From NCBI GenBank assembly GCA_027924585.1, contig BSBM01000047.1, positions 25,302,501 to 25,366,500 on the forward strand: a DNA stretch of 64,000 nt, written 5' to 3'. A model generated the notes under the pieces. That model saw nothing but the letters and a program-made list of their open reading frames with translations. It ran no database searches and was not told the DNA's origin. Source of the DNA: Larix kaempferi (lineage: Eukaryota > Streptophyta > Pinopsida > Pinales > Pinaceae). The position numbers and the translations under genes are program-made. Shown piece after piece: positions 23,892 through 35,900 of the stretch. Every line of letters starts with the position of its first letter. Position 1 is the stretch's first letter.

Positions 23892-24294
23892 CATTGCATT
23901 TCAAATGTCAACAGCTGAAGGTGTTTGAATTATTGAGCGTTATAATTCTGAGATCACTTTAGTGACTGTTGTAGCAATGAAAGGATTATATGCATAGATA
24001 CTCATAATGAGTTTGGCTAATTGAAGTTTCAGTTTTCAGGTAGAAAAGTCTTGCGTATGGCAATGAGGGTAAGTCCATAGTAAAGACCGGGATCTACCAT
24101 GTGTAGAAGCCAAAGGTTATGAGAGGGTTCTCATGGTTGTAACTTATGCATGAAACAAATCTGAAAATTGTTTGATTTAAGTTTATGAGAATAATCTCTT
24201 GGTTGCAAATCTAATTTCTGTAGGAAAATAGATTTGTAAATTTCAGATTTGAGAATTTGCTTATAATTGCTAATCATTGTTTGGCTTATATATG

Positions 24295-24887
24295 CACCGT
24301 TCAAACACAAGTATTAAGTGCTCAGGATGATCCCGTCTCTTGCGAGATCGGGCTGGGAGATCATCGAGATAAGGTTCAACTACGTGATTGATATCATGAA
24401 AAGCGAAGTTCATTGCATGCTAAAAGGTAGCTCCAACATTCTTCAAACCAAATGGCATCTTCCGATAAGCGAAGGTCCCCCAAGGACAAATAAAAGTTGT
24501 CTTGTGCTGGTCTTCAAGTTTAATATCAATCTGGTTATACCTTGAAAAACCATCCATGAAAGAAAACATTTCATGGCCCGCACACGCATCGATAATTTGA
24601 TCTATGAACGGTGTGGGGTAGTTGTCTTTAGGACAAGCTTTATTTAGATCCCGGAAGTCTGTGCAAACTCAAATGGTTCCTTGCTTTTTATCGACCGGAA
24701 CGGGGTTTGAGACCCATTCCGTCATAGCAATTGGATAGATGAATCCAGCTTTGAGCAACTTCTCAACTTCCGCCTTAATGGCTATTTCTTTTCTAGGATT
24801 GACTGGACGGAGCTTCTGTCTCATAGGCTCAGCATTTGTATAAGTTGTGATGACATGCTCTACAATGGCGGGGTCGATTCCTGGCAT
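24295..24887 (-). pseudogene. Ty3/gypsy reverse transcriptase, element 2 (3' truncated)
   Basis: The N-terminal part (24887-24669) reads PRKEIAIKAEVEKLLKAGFI and ends at a stop where an Arg or similar precedes VCTDFRDLNKACPKDNY. The motif then continues: MFSFMDGFSRYNQIDI, TTFICPWG, a one-base shift, KMPFGLKNVGATF, a stop, and finally the active site EPYLDDLPARS near 24356-24375 (Y-L-D-D). It ends at FERC near 24295, where the nested element begins. RT copies element RNA into cDNA. The fold is recognisable but at least two stops and one frameshift inactivate it. Confidence 0.8.
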
Positions 24888-24899
24888 CTCCTTGTAAGA

Positions 24900-25670
24900 C
24901 TAGGAGAAAACATCATGGAATTTCTTAAACAGATTGGTATACAAAGTGATCTCCTCAAGAGAACAATCAGCCCCAATGAAAAGGTTTTCCACGACTCCAG
25001 GTTTGATGGAAATGTTGATCGGAATAGTTCTCGATATGTTTGTCATATTCCCTTCAGCATAAACAGCTTTTGAAGTAGAAGGGATAGCGGACAAATCAAC
25101 ATTACCACCGAGTCTCATAGAAAACTCTCCTCTCTCTATCTTGTCCAGATCGGGAAGAAAATAAGACCTACGGTGCATGTGTTCCCAAGGATGTTCCAGG
25201 ACTATCATTGCTTCCAAAATAGCCTCATCGGAGGGAAAAACAGTATCTAGACAGTCAAAAGAGTGGATGGAGTCCACTGACCATGCCGGTGCATAGTCCA
25301 TATCTGACTCGACAGAGACCAATGGAGTCACGATATGTTCTGTTGCAGCATGTTGTGAATCTAAGGAGGCTACCTCTGCAACAGATAGGGGCAAAACTGG
25401 TTCTGATTCGCTGGGGAGGATCCATGGATCTGTCGTTGGATAAACCGTGAAAATCTCAGACGATGAACACTCCTCAGAACTAATAAAATGAACAGGAACA
25501 GGTAGGTCAAAAGTGCCCATTAATGACCCATAAAGTCTTGCTCCTAAACTCTCAGTAGCTGGGTGAGACTGATCAACCAACGGAATTGTTGAATCCGACA
25601 AAGTCTGTTTATTCTTCTGAGCAAATGAAAGTTGATCAACTGTTATAATCTTGCCTTCGTGAGGGAACAT
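24900..25670 (-). pseudogene. pol linker between protease and RT, element 2
   Basis: An open frame of 256 codons directly follows the protease in the same reading frame. It is acidic and Ser/Thr/Pro-rich, with SHPATESLGARLYGSLMG, PWEHMHRRSYFLPDLDKI and EEITLYTNLFKKFHDVFS near the end. The last segment is the usual lead-in to plant Ty3/gypsy RT (FKKFHDVFSWSY-type). A stop at 24900 separates it from RT. Confidence 0.7.
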
Positions 25671-25676
25671 TAAGAC

Positions 25677-25960
25677 TCAGAAAATGGTCGATGGCACTGC
25701 TTGAATTGCATACATACAGCTCCTACCTAAAAACAAATTGTAGTCAAGTGGAGCATCCAGAACTTCAACCTCTACAGACACTAACTTACCAACAAGTTCA
25801 ACGTCAAATGATGGTAAGACTTCGTGTGGACGGAAAGATCTTCCATCAAAGGTGGTAAGCAAGGTGTTCGAGGGGGCTAATTCGGGTGAGCCCAAATCCT
25901 TCTAGCAAGAAATGGACATTACGCATGTAGATGCGCCCTCATCTACAACAACTCATCCAA
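25677..25960 (-). pseudogene. Ty3/gypsy aspartic protease, element 2
   Basis: The active-site block VVVDEGASTCVMS lies at about 25914-25952. A TAG follows (in S-C-stop-K-D), then LGSPELAPSNTLLTTFDGRS, VEVEVLDAPLDYNLFLGRS and the block YAIQAVPSTIF, ended by another stop at 25677. It is in the same frame as the linker and RT but a different frame from gag, so a shift occurred near 26.05 kb. Unlike copy 1, the D-E-G-A active site is intact. The enzyme would process the Gag-Pol polyprotein. Confidence 0.75.
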
Positions 25961-26074
25961 TGGTCTTGGGACCATGGACTACTTCTATTCGGAGAGAGAC
26001 GTGGTACGACAACCGGGGTTTGATATTCGACATATCAAAACGAGCAAGCATATTGGATGAGTCTACACTCCCAA

Positions 26075-28550
26075 TCACTGCGAGAAGTGCACTGCGCTGT
26101 AATGGACAACTTTGCAGTACTTCAAAGTGGACATAGCACAGGGAGTTTGGGATAAATATTCCACAACATTGTAGTTGGGAGTAGCTCGCACATTAGGATT
26201 GTGCACAGGCCGTTTGAAGACACCTTTGGGAATCTTTGGCAACGAATCTACTGGTCTCTCGATGTGGAGAGGGTTAGATGATTCGGGAACATACTTATCT
26301 CTTTGCTGCGAGTTCGGAGTATAGTTTATGGCTCGAGTTTGTAAAAGCGCGTCCGAATTAATCATATTAATAAACTATTGATCAGCAGATGAGGCATGAT
26401 GAGTGCCCCCAGCACTAGAGTTGCCAAAAGCTGAACCTTGTCTGTGAGGGAATGGGTCTTTTAAGACAGCTGGTTTCTTCTCACGAAGTAGCTTCTGGGC
26501 TTCTTCCATCAGAGGGCATTGATGGGTGAGGTGGTCCTCTTTGCATAACTTGCAAGGGAACTTCACTTTCTTTTTATCCTTTTTTCCCTCCTCGACATTT
26601 TCTGTGTTTTTGGGCTTTTGGTTGTTCCCCTCTCCTTTCTTGCCCTTCTTTTTATTGTTGTTGGGCTGCCGAGGGCCCTTTTGATTTGTCTGCACTTGTT
26701 GTATGGATTTCATTTGCAAAGGAAAGGTTGCAACTAAAGTTGCTTCCACAGCAGACTATTTGACAGATAAGGCATGAACCTGCTTAGTTAAAGCTTCAAA
26801 CGCTGCGACATCTATTGCACCCACGATGCCATCAGCATGTGGTCCAGGATTGGGTTTACCTAGATCTATATTAGATCTCAGGGGGTCGGGAATAATCTCA
26901 TATAAGATCCCATACTGAGCATACACCAGATCAAACTGTTGGGTTCTAAGGATAGCTTCCTCTTCGGAGGACACCCTAGAAGTTGCTACTTCCTTAGAAA
27001 TATAAGGAAGGAATGATTTGAGATACCACTCTAATAGGAACTCTAGAGGGATGTCGGCTTTAATGAGCCTCTTTCTCCTTCGCCAATCCTGAATATGGTC
27101 AGATGAGTGAGTGGCTTTGTTCTGTCTGAAGGTTGATAGAAGGCTTGTGCCAGCATCATACCGGACAAGATGTTGAAAGTGGTTCAAAAAAACTGTAGCC
27201 AGATCCCAAAAGTTATCATAAGCAGCTACAGGTAGTTCAATATACCATTTAGTTGCAGCACTAGTCAAGGTTCTTTATAAGAGCCTCAATCTAATGGAAT
27301 CAGTATTCAACAAATTAGAAGAGCACCAGAGATGAAACGTAGTGACATGGTCACCAAGATCTTCACCAGTATTGCCTTCAAACTTTGGAATGTCTGAAGG
27401 TAGCTTAGTGGGAACTGATGGCCATGTAGCATTGTGGCGCACCGGATCGTTAGTAAGTTTTGAAAGATCTGGCAAATTAAAAGTTGCTAGAAAAGGTAAA
27501 CGAGGTCGTGCCGATGGCATTTGGTAAGCAGGAATTCAGTAGGGGGAACCTCCCAAAACTTGGTTCGTGTACTGTTGGTTGGGGTTGCCCCCAGCCATCG
27601 GTTGCGAGGTAAAAGTGTTGTTAAAATTGCCCCATCCATAAGAAAGAGGATTGCTTCCAGGGGTACTCGTCCATTGCAGCTGGGTGTTAGCCCCTCCGTA
27701 ATGTCGGTTTAAAATGTTACCACCCCCTCCAGCAAACAATGAGAAGGGGATGCTCCCTACAGGTATATTAGATGGGTTTACATTATAACCTACATAGGGG
27801 TTAAAACCAGGTGTAGTTGTAACAGACGGTGCTGTCATCGAACCCATAATAGGCATTGATGCAGTAGGGATTGATCCTATTAAATATGTGGAAGGAGCAG
27901 ACTGTGGTATGCCCTAGAACTGTTGAGTAACAGGAGGTTGAGTAAATGTCACTGAAGGTATCCCTATCAAAGGGATATTAGCTGGTCCAAAATTGGGGGT
28001 AGAGACATTAGCTGATGTGGAAGCTTGTGAGCTCGACATACTTATAGTACCAGCATTAAAACTAAAAGACGGGCTCGAAGCAGAAGCAGTCTGCGAAGAG
28101 CTAGGTGTCGTAGTGCTTGCAAAGGAAGAGGAGAGAACTCTTGTAACCATTGCTGCGATGGGAGTTTGAGGAACTCCTGACTCATCTCTTGGGTTAGTCA
28201 TGGGATGACCAGGGGTAAACCAGTACGCACTATACTCAGGTTGGCCTAGAGAGTCTACAGTTATAAGTAACAAATCATTTGGTCCAGTAAGGGGAGGGTT
28301 AAAAGGAGTGCTAAAATCTCGAGAAGTTAAGTCCTCAAACTCAACAGTATCAAAGACCTGTTGATCCTGAAATCTTACATGTGGTTCTCCAGGTGGTTTA
28401 GTTTCACCCACAAGTTCGTATGAACCACGGAAGCCGACCTCTAGCGTCACGGTGGTGGTGGAGGCTCCACAATGAGTGGGGGAAGGTTTTGCAACCTCCG
28501 AGACCTACGACGAGGTTGGTCCTCCACAACTTTATCAAAAGCAAACTAAG
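26075..28550 (-). pseudogene. gag of element 2, one frame with five stops
   Basis: From 28450 to 26075 a single frame encodes gag with stops at 27914 (TAG), 27536 (TGA), 27275 (TAA), 26756 (TAG) and 26375 (TAG). Domains in order are a Ser/Thr-rich N-terminus, a Gly/Asn/Pro-rich segment, the gag core (PFLATFNLPDLSKLTNDPVR, HVTTFHLWCSS, TKWYIELPVAAYDNF, IQDWRRRKRLIKADIPLEFL), a Lys-rich stretch and a knuckle FPCKLCKEDHLTHQCP (CX2CX3HX4C). An N-terminal block RRRSRRLQNLPPLIVEPPP lies in a shifted frame at about 28455-28530. Structural protein of the particle, now non-functional. Confidence 0.8.
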
Positions 28551-30586
28551 TATAAAAACCTAGTGGCCACTAAACGACTAGGGAGCAAACAACATACCAC
28601 TAAAAAAAGTCCTAAGTGATCAAAATCGGGAAAACAAAGCTAATACTCTCAGAAGCAAGTCTGGTATGATGAGGGCCTAGAACAAACTAATAAAGTATCG
28701 ACGGTCAGTTACACGACGTACAATGAAGGTCCTCTAGGTGCAAACGTTTGAATCACCAAACCGCCCTCCCGGGATTACTGCAAAGGGTTACCTTTCGTGT
28801 TTGTCCGAGGTGACGTGGAAATAGCCTTCCACTCTACCTGTGAAGAGCCCTAGGGTTAATATACTAAGGATACCACAAATACGAAAAATACCTGGGGAAA
28901 CAGTCGTCGGCCTAGCTAAGACGCATGGGCAGGGTAGCAAATCCCGAAATCCAAAAGCACTTAAAAGTACTAGTGGACCCCCGTACGCAAATCAACTCTG
29001 GTCTATGTTTGAAAGGAAAGTGAGGGGGTATCCTCAACAATTCCAGTCGCACACGACCTTGTGCTTAACTCTGGTTTGAGTAGAGCGTTCCCAAGGTATT
29101 TTGATATAGGTGGGTTTACCTAAGAGATTGTCCTACTATGATTATTGAGCAATGAAATTGATTTCGGTTAGTTTAAGGTGATTTATCTCGAAACCCTAGC
29201 CTAAGCTAGTTGATGAAGTGTAAACCTAAAAAGAAAAAGTTGCTAATTAATTTTATTAAATTTTCTTTTTAGAGGCTACTTTTTACTCAAGAAGGGTAGT
29301 GAAGTGTGTGGTATGGTTTCGACAGAAAGCAAAGTGTGTACAAATGATGCTTTTAAAACTTCACAAAGACTCTTTTTCTTTTCATTTATGTCTTTCAAAA
29401 CAAGAAATGGGCAATCCTAAGCATAAGCATTTTTCAAATTTTCTTTTTAATTTCCAAAGCAAATAGCAAAATAATGTATCCTACTTCGAAACAGTAATGG
29501 AAAATCTTACAACTGTGCTACCAATTTTCAATTTTTGATATTTTCTTCTACTTTACAAAAGAAAACGAACCTGAAAATGAAACAAGCAAGATCTAATAAG
29601 AGTGTGGGTAAAGATGAAAAAACCTAATGGCTTAAACCAAACAAATCAACAGACTTGACAAAGACTTGGCCTACAGAGTTGTTCGAATGAAAAACTCTAG
29701 ATTTGGAACGAGATGTAAAAGGAAAAGGGAAAACAGATGCATGCAACAGGAAAAACAAACCAAAATCCTGCTCCTAAGCATCAAAACCCAAGAAAAACAT
29801 TTTCCAAACAAATAGGGTAGGCAAGTAAACCGAGGTAACTCTATCGCCACACAGACTCAAAGGAAAAGCTAACTAGAAGGCTTTTACCAGCTCAGACTGA
29901 CCTGAACAGGAGTTCAAATGGTATCTAGACCAACAAACCTTTCAAAAGCCACCCAAAATCTCAAATTGGGATCAAACCCTAAAAAATAAGACAAGACTCA
30001 GTAAAAGTATGCAGGTATTGCAACAGACAACAAGCGTTGAGTGCGCAGGTCTATATCAATGCAACAAGCATCTAGGGAAAAAAGTGCGCTACTATACCTA
30101 ATAGAAAGTCGCACACAGCTTCAAAAAGGCCTAAAAAAAAAAAAAAGATACCTAAAACAAGTGCCGAAGCAAATGAAGCAATCCAAAAGGACTTTCAAGA
30201 GGTTAAACAAGACTCAAAGAAGACAAAGATGTCTCAGTAACAGTCAGAGAAGCAAGGAAAATGCCAAAAGTAGACCCAAAAACCTAGGCTTAGACCTACA
30301 AGAAAGATGCTCTTATGTCTGGTATAACAACCAGCACCTGCAACAAAAAATGCGTGGCTATGTTTCAAGGAAACTAGCGCACAAGGCAGAAAATGCACTT
30401 TTGTATGCACATAAGACCATCACACTGGGACTTAAAGCAATAAACAGAGCTTTGCTCAGTCAGACTGAAATGAATCAAGATAAAAATGAAAAGCAAAGTA
30501 ACCTATACGAACCTCTCAGAAAACCAACAGACTATAAAAGTGAAAGAAAACCTAGATAAGGTCCCCAGAGCAAAAACAATCGGTGC
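28551..30586 (-). other. Long leader between primer site and gag of element 2
   Basis: About 2 kb without a coding signal in the element's orientation. The plus-strand frame of 172 codons at 30041-30559 is extremely Lys/Gln-rich, A-rich in base use and antisense to the element, so I treat it as accidental. A long leader before gag is typical for large Tat-lineage elements. Confidence 0.5.
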
Positions 30587-30604
30587 TCCCCAGTGGAGTC
30601 GCCA
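30587..30604 (-). other. Primer-binding site for tRNA-Arg
   Basis: On the minus strand it reads TGGCGACTCCACTGGGGA, the exact complement of the 3' 18 bases, as I recall them, of plant tRNA-Arg(ACG) (ending AGTGGAGTCGCCA). It sits four bases inside the 5' LTR. Primer sites of this tRNA-Arg type occur in Tat/Ogre-like elements. Confidence 0.8.
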
Positions 30605-30608
30605 GTTC

Positions 30609-31530
30609 TATTGTGCAGGAATATGCCCTATAGTGGGGGAGATGACACTACAAACTTACATGGGGTGACAGGTAAATACATTATGCTTTGCACTAATTAC
30701 TGTGAATAAAACGAGATTAGGATTCTGAAAATAATACCTTTTTAATGACGGCTAGTCCTAGCTTTCGCCCAATCCTTCACAGTAATGTACCTGCAAAACA
30801 ACTTAACCTTCCTCAGCGTATCTTGACTGTAATATATATAATGAAATTGAAAACAATTTAACATTAATCACAACAAGACATTCAATAAAATAGACATTCC
30901 ATTGGGACGGGAGGGGTATTTCCATCTTTTATTGTCAAAGAAATGTAGTTAAGTACAGATATACCTGATCTGTCCAGACACTTATGCAACCAAGTCTTGG
31001 GCTCCTGCTCCCCACAATGAGTTAGAAAATCCTTCAGCGTAACAATAGCTTCTTCTTCATTGGCCACTCCCTCATGGCTTCCCCTTGTATTTATGGCACA
31101 AGGCTGGAAGTTAGATTCGTGAGACAGTTGAATTAGGAGGTTGGGGGAGTTACAAAACCAACCCTAACTAATCCTAATTCGTAATCTTAATATATTTTTT
31201 CCATTCATCTTAACATTTTCGCAAGTATCATAAAAGTAAACCAACGCACAGTATGCAAATTTTGTTGTTTACAACTAGCACACACATATTTTGAGGTAAG
31301 TGTGTGGGTTCTCTTCAGCAGAACAAGTGTTTGGAATGCTAGATGTTAGTGGCAATAGTAGCGCACACATAGTGAAAACTGTAGAAAAAATATGTTTTTC
31401 AGCTAAAGATGTGTGATCTTAGCAATAACTCATCCAAGGTCAATCCAGCTCTTCCATCCATAGTGTCCTTTTGTGTGATCGACAAGGCAATGTGATCACA
31501 GACATAGAAGTGCAGATTTGACCTATAACA
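30609..31530 (-). repeat. 5' LTR of Ty3/gypsy element 2
   Basis: Direct repeat of 13934-14648, ending GACCTATAACA and followed by the GGTCT duplication. The inner end shows TATTGTGCAGG where the other copy has TGTTGTGCAGG. It is 922 bp long and includes an extra block (about 31198-31402) that the 3' LTR lacks. The TATA-like CATAAATAC is retained (about 31085-31095). Confidence 0.85.
31198..31402. other. LTR-specific insertion, possibly MITE-like
   Basis: About 205 bp present in the 5' LTR only. The left edge reads ATATTTTTTCCA and the right edge, reversed, CATATTTTTTCTA, so the ends form a short imperfect inverted repeat. The LTRs were identical when the element integrated, so this is either an insertion here or a later deletion in the other LTR. 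Confidence 0.4.
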
Positions 31531-31535
31531 GGTCT

Positions 31536-32700
31536 CGTGGCCAATGACAAATAGAACTGCGCAGGAAGACATCTGTTAAACTGTGTGGTTAGCATGACTG
31601 TCAAAGGATTAAGCACGCAGACAGCGCGGTCGGGACACAGGGATCCACGCAATTGTTGAAATAGCAATAAAAACCAATAGTAGGCCGAATTTTTAGGATT
31701 AAGGGTATGTACCTCTTCACCTACAAAAGATAATACACTAGCAATTAACTACCTAACAAATAACAACCCAGTTAAGAGAAAATGAGTAAAAATTAAGTGA
31801 AATCGCCACAAATATTGTTGGGGGAAATCATCCTACTTTGGGTGAAATCCTTTGAGGTTGTTGACTAGGCCCAATATTTAGAAATAGAAAGCAAATGTGA
31901 TAACCCCAAAGTAGATCTTGTAAGGCTTCGTTAGTGCAATAGAACAAAACAAAAACAAAAATAACTAGAAATGATAAAATAGAATAAGAGGATGCAAACC
32001 ACAACAAAGAACCAATGCATGAACCACTTTATATTTCCCAATGGTCAAGCAAATACATGTAGTGTCATCTAGGAGGTGAAGGATTCAAAGGGGAGCCAAC
32101 AATCTCCCTTAAGGATGCCTATTTTGTTCACACTAGATGCTACATAGCTAAATGAACCAATGCAAAGGAGCACTTGCCTCTTGCAGGAAGGAGGAAAAGG
32201 AGCTTAGAGAATGCCAAACTATGAAAGAGATGGGCTATGTGGAAGCTCCAATACAATTTATGGAGCGTAATCTTTCTGTTTGTTTCTCCTCTAAGATGCA
32301 TGCCCATGGCTTCCTTTTATAGGACAAGAGGTGGCCAAGAATAACTAGATCCAAATGTGAACCCATTAACTCCATGATTTGGCTCCAAAGTACACCAAGG
32401 GGGGTCATTCAATGAGCCCAAGTACATAGGGAGACCAAATTTGAATTTTTGGAGGTGATAGGGTTTGATGAGAGTTCAATGCGCCACAAATGGTTGTGGT
32501 CCCGTTTTTTTCATAGTCATGTAGATATCGAAGGGAAATCCATGCAGACACATAATTGATAACATGTGTAGTAGCACACCTGAACATAGATAAGGTCGCA
32601 TAGTCCTGTCATTTGATTGTTCTTTGGAATTTATGGACTCATATTACTTCTTGGATTTGATGAGGATGTCTTCAGTGAGCTGCATGTTATATGTTGATGA
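31536..32700 (-). repeat. Probable continuation of the element 1 LTR
   Basis: Sequence beyond the right target duplication should rejoin 13933 before element 2 inserted. On the minus strand it has a clean TATA box (CTATAAAAGG, about 32312-32321), which would suit the U3 of a leftward-reading LTR. No coding region is seen. The outer LTR end was not located, so the right limit is a guess. Confidence 0.4.
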
Positions 32701-35100
32701 CGCCTTACTATGTGAATTGCAAATATGTCGCATGTGTGCGAAATTTATACACTAACAGAACTTATAATAGGTATCCAAAGAAAAAGTTTGGAAAGAGGCA
32801 ATAAATTTCTCCTTTGGATCCTTGATCAGCATATGTCTACATCAACTTTAATAAGAAGTCAAGAAAGGACTTTAGTGCATGGAAAGAGAGCAAGTATTGC
32901 TAATACTCTATGGAGACCTGATTTTTTGATATTGTGGTACACTTCTGGGTCATCAACATCTTCTAGTGGGATTGTTGGGAAGTGTTCATGTTTGAAAATT
33001 TGGGAAATTTGCCTCTAGTGGAGCAATAGCTCAACATTGGTTTTTATGCTAGTTTCCCTATCATTCGTGCAAACTATCACTTCCCCCTTGTCCTAAAATG
33101 AAGATAGAGCATGGACAAATTTTTCTTTGGATTTTTTCCTCTTATATGTCATCCCATATTCCTGTAATTCATCATCATCAGAGTCTAAAGCAACCATAAT
33201 GTTAGTGGATTAGAAAACTAGACAAGGAAAATCCAAGAGGAGTGTGCATTCAACTTCTGTCATCAGTTTGTTTAATGGAGCTAGGGTTCAATATTGAAGT
33301 TGCTAACCTAGTAGAATTGGCACCGGGAAAAGCTTCTATGGGGTCACTCAAGATAGGAGGGAGCATAGGGTTTGGACTTGCGTTGGAAACAATGAGATAG
33401 GAACTAGCGAGATAGGGTCTTTATAAAACTTGATATTTGGGGGCCAAGACAACAGTATTCGGGTTTTACCCCTTAGCCACAATTTCCCTTATTGAGTTCA
33501 CACCAGATGGACCTGGGGTCAAGCTATGATTGGGGGTGAGAGGATATTCTCAACGTGGTGGTGACAGGTGGTCATTTTCGAGTGGAGGGTGAAAGTGTTA
33601 GTTTTCATTGGATGGAGAGTAAGGGACCAAAAGTAAAAAAAAACAACTATATAACTACCCTAACGCAAATTGACAAGTGGGTTGAGGGTGGGATTACCTA
33701 TTGAGCGACTATGTCAATGACAATGAGCTAATGCTTCTTCCTTAGATATATCTCCATATGCATTTGACTACTTTGGATAAAATGTCGAACAAGGGGACCA
33801 AGTGTAAAAAAATGGCTTATTGAAACAAAGGATGCCCCTTTTTTAAACAATGATGGCATGTGCGATGGGTTAGATTTATCCTACTTTCTATTTTATTGTT
33901 TAATGTTATTCTACATTAAGGGACTCAAACTATTGTTGTATCAGGAAGCTAGAAGTCTACCTCTCCAACACATCAGCATAACATATCTCTATCTCATCGA
34001 TACTATGGATAAGACGTGAGAAAAAATGGTCTAGCAAGGGGAAATGATCAACATAATAATTATTTCAAGCGTTGATGTGTAAGATGAGTATAGGATTTAC
34101 CCTCTGAAATGTTGACAATATAAATCTCTTTCAGAGTAAATTCTCATCACATGGCAATTTTATGGGGCACACGCACTAAACATATCGGTCTATTAGAGTG
34201 ATAGCCCGCTAAAATGTCAAACGTAGCAATGGATCCTAGCTTGCCATAATTTCGTAGGGTTGGGGACTAAGAGGCCAATGCTTCAGGGAGTTAGGGGCCA
34301 AAACTCGCAACAGTTATACAAGTTAATGGCTAATGGTGTCGACAGTTCAAGAAAGTGGGTTGAACTTGTTGATGTTTCAGTGAGTTAAACTCAGAAACGG
34401 ATAATGCTCTGTTGAGATATAAATTGTTATGTTGTTGAATTTTTGGACAAATAGGTATCTAAGGCACTCACATTTCATTACGTTAGGTGATTAAAGGAAT
34501 GAAGTTTCAATGAGTTAAGCGCTTAAGGTGTCAACATTTCAGCGAAGTAAGACCCTTTTGAAATGGATTTTTTTGCAATGAAGTTTTTCTAAAAACCCTA
34601 AGTGTTTTGTTCCTTTAGTCTTCAAAGGTGGCCTATATGGTTTGGGAGTGGATCAAATTGAGGGACTTGATAGACTTAAGGTCATTTCAATTTTGGAAAA
34701 CTAGAACCAATCTGCTCCCCCATGTCACTTCAACTCTTTAAGGATGAACTGCTCAAATAAGAGGAAAATATGGCAAAGTGATCCCTTGATCATTTCCAAG
34801 TATGCAACATAATGAGAAAAAAAGTATAAAAGGAGTCATATGAGAAATAATCCAACAAAACATACCATATCAAAGGCTATATTCAAGTTGTCGTTGCAGA
34901 TGCATCACTAAGAAAAAGGGCATTTAGACAAGTGATATTTGATTCAAAATTCAGGTGGGGCCCCAAGTTACTTAACTTGGGGAGCTATTGAGGGCTCAAC
35001 AAGATCTTAATGACTTTTGCATGCTTAGTTTCCTCTTCTATAATCCATAATTGATATCTCGTTTCTTCTTCCCTATATATCTGCAAATCCTTAGTTCGTG
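32701..35100. other. Spacer, no gene recognised
   Basis: Roughly 2.4 kb with only short frames. Loosely repeated phrases such as 'gagttaa' and 'tgtcaacatttcag' around 34280-34560 suggest old tandem repetition. I recognise no protein or RNA gene. Confidence 0.35.
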
Positions 35101-35109
35101 TTTCCTTGT

Positions 35110-35900
35110 CATGAATCCAAGAGCATATGGCTCTCAACTACACATGCCCTACACAAGGGTTTGGAAAGCATCTATAGGGGCGAGGTAGGATTTAGTAGTG
35201 GAGTAATAATTCAATTATTAGGTCCTTTTCTTCCTCATTCCTCTGAAGAAATATCTTCACAAAATCCTTAGGTGTATCTACCATATAGGGGAGTTGTTTG
35301 GCCAATTTATCCATCTAAAATTTGTGGCATCTTTCCTTTAAAAGGAGTGCGTAGACTCTTGGAGGAGATCTACATTTTAGCATGTTTCTTCATCAACCTT
35401 TTCCATTTTGGAGATAGAGGCTTCCAAAATATATATTCTTTGTGTTTTATCAGAGAATTCCTCCTTGAATTATCCCAATTTATCCTTTAGTTCTCTATTT
35501 TCTTCTTCTAATTTCCTCCAGTTGTCTATGTGTTGAACCTTCATGATATGAAGTTTCTCTTTCAATATCTTCAATTGTTACTCATTTCTTGGTTGTGAGG
35601 GTTCACCACTGGTCCCCTCCCCTCTAGGTTTTGTCTCTATGAGGGCCTTCCATTACATATCTTCCAATCTAGATTTTTCTAGCTCATCCAAAAGATTCTA
35701 TAACTGGAGGTCCCTATCTTCATGTTCTGAGAAGTTCTGGGTTGGAATGGTGGTACTAAGGATGTCTTCATCGATGCATATGGTGAAGGAAATGGGAGGT
35801 ATGATTTCTTGGTGGATTGATATCTTGTCTCATTCTTCTCCTTGGTGGTCATGTTTTCTGTCCTAAAACTTGGCCCTCTCTTTTTATGGTTGAGGGACTT
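35110..35900 (-). pseudogene. Decayed coiled-coil reading frame
   Basis: The minus strand translates, with only occasional stops, to a charged helical protein: QLKILKEKLHIMKVQHIDNW, RKLEEENRELKDKLG, a stop, FKEEFSDKTQRIYILEASIS and KMEKVDEETC. Leu/Ile spacing and the Glu/Lys content indicate a coiled coil. At least three in-frame stops are visible in 300 bp. I do not recognise the family. It could be a retroelement gag variant or an old gene fragment. Confidence 0.35.

Larger units (their letters stand above)
19967..24290 (+). mobile_element. Nested plus-strand LTR element without coding domains
   Basis: It separates RT (ending near 24295) from integrase (starting near 19968) of element 2. 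The left part (about 19967-21346) behaves as a 5' LTR because it ends in CA just before an initiator-Met primer site at 21350. Inside are a minisatellite, two perfect hairpins and longer tandem repeats, but no gag or pol was found. I could not find a second copy of the LTR before 24290, so the 3' LTR is lost or too diverged. About 2 kb of host element (RT end, first RNase H and integrase zinc finger) is also missing, so a deletion accompanied or followed the insertion. Confidence 0.55.
13929..31535 (-). mobile_element. Full-length Tat-like Ty3/gypsy element 2 with antisense PMD gene
   Basis: A 17.6-kb insertion with both LTRs, a GGTCT target duplication and a tRNA-Arg-type primer site. Along its own (minus) direction come gag (28.5-26.1 kb), protease (about 25.9), a long linker (25.67-24.9), RT (24.9-24.3), a nested plus-strand insertion, integrase (19.97-19.16) and RNase H (19.06-18.65). 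On the opposite strand is a PMD gene (17.2-18.5), followed by 2.5 kb of noncoding repeats and the 3' LTR. The RT, integrase and RNase H motifs suggest the Tat/Athila branch. The gag frame holds five stop codons, so the copy is defective. Confidence 0.85.

Noticed and set aside
30041-30559. A 172-codon Lys/Gln-rich plus-strand frame
   Set aside because: It is antisense in the element's leader with A-rich composition, and no family resemblance is seen.
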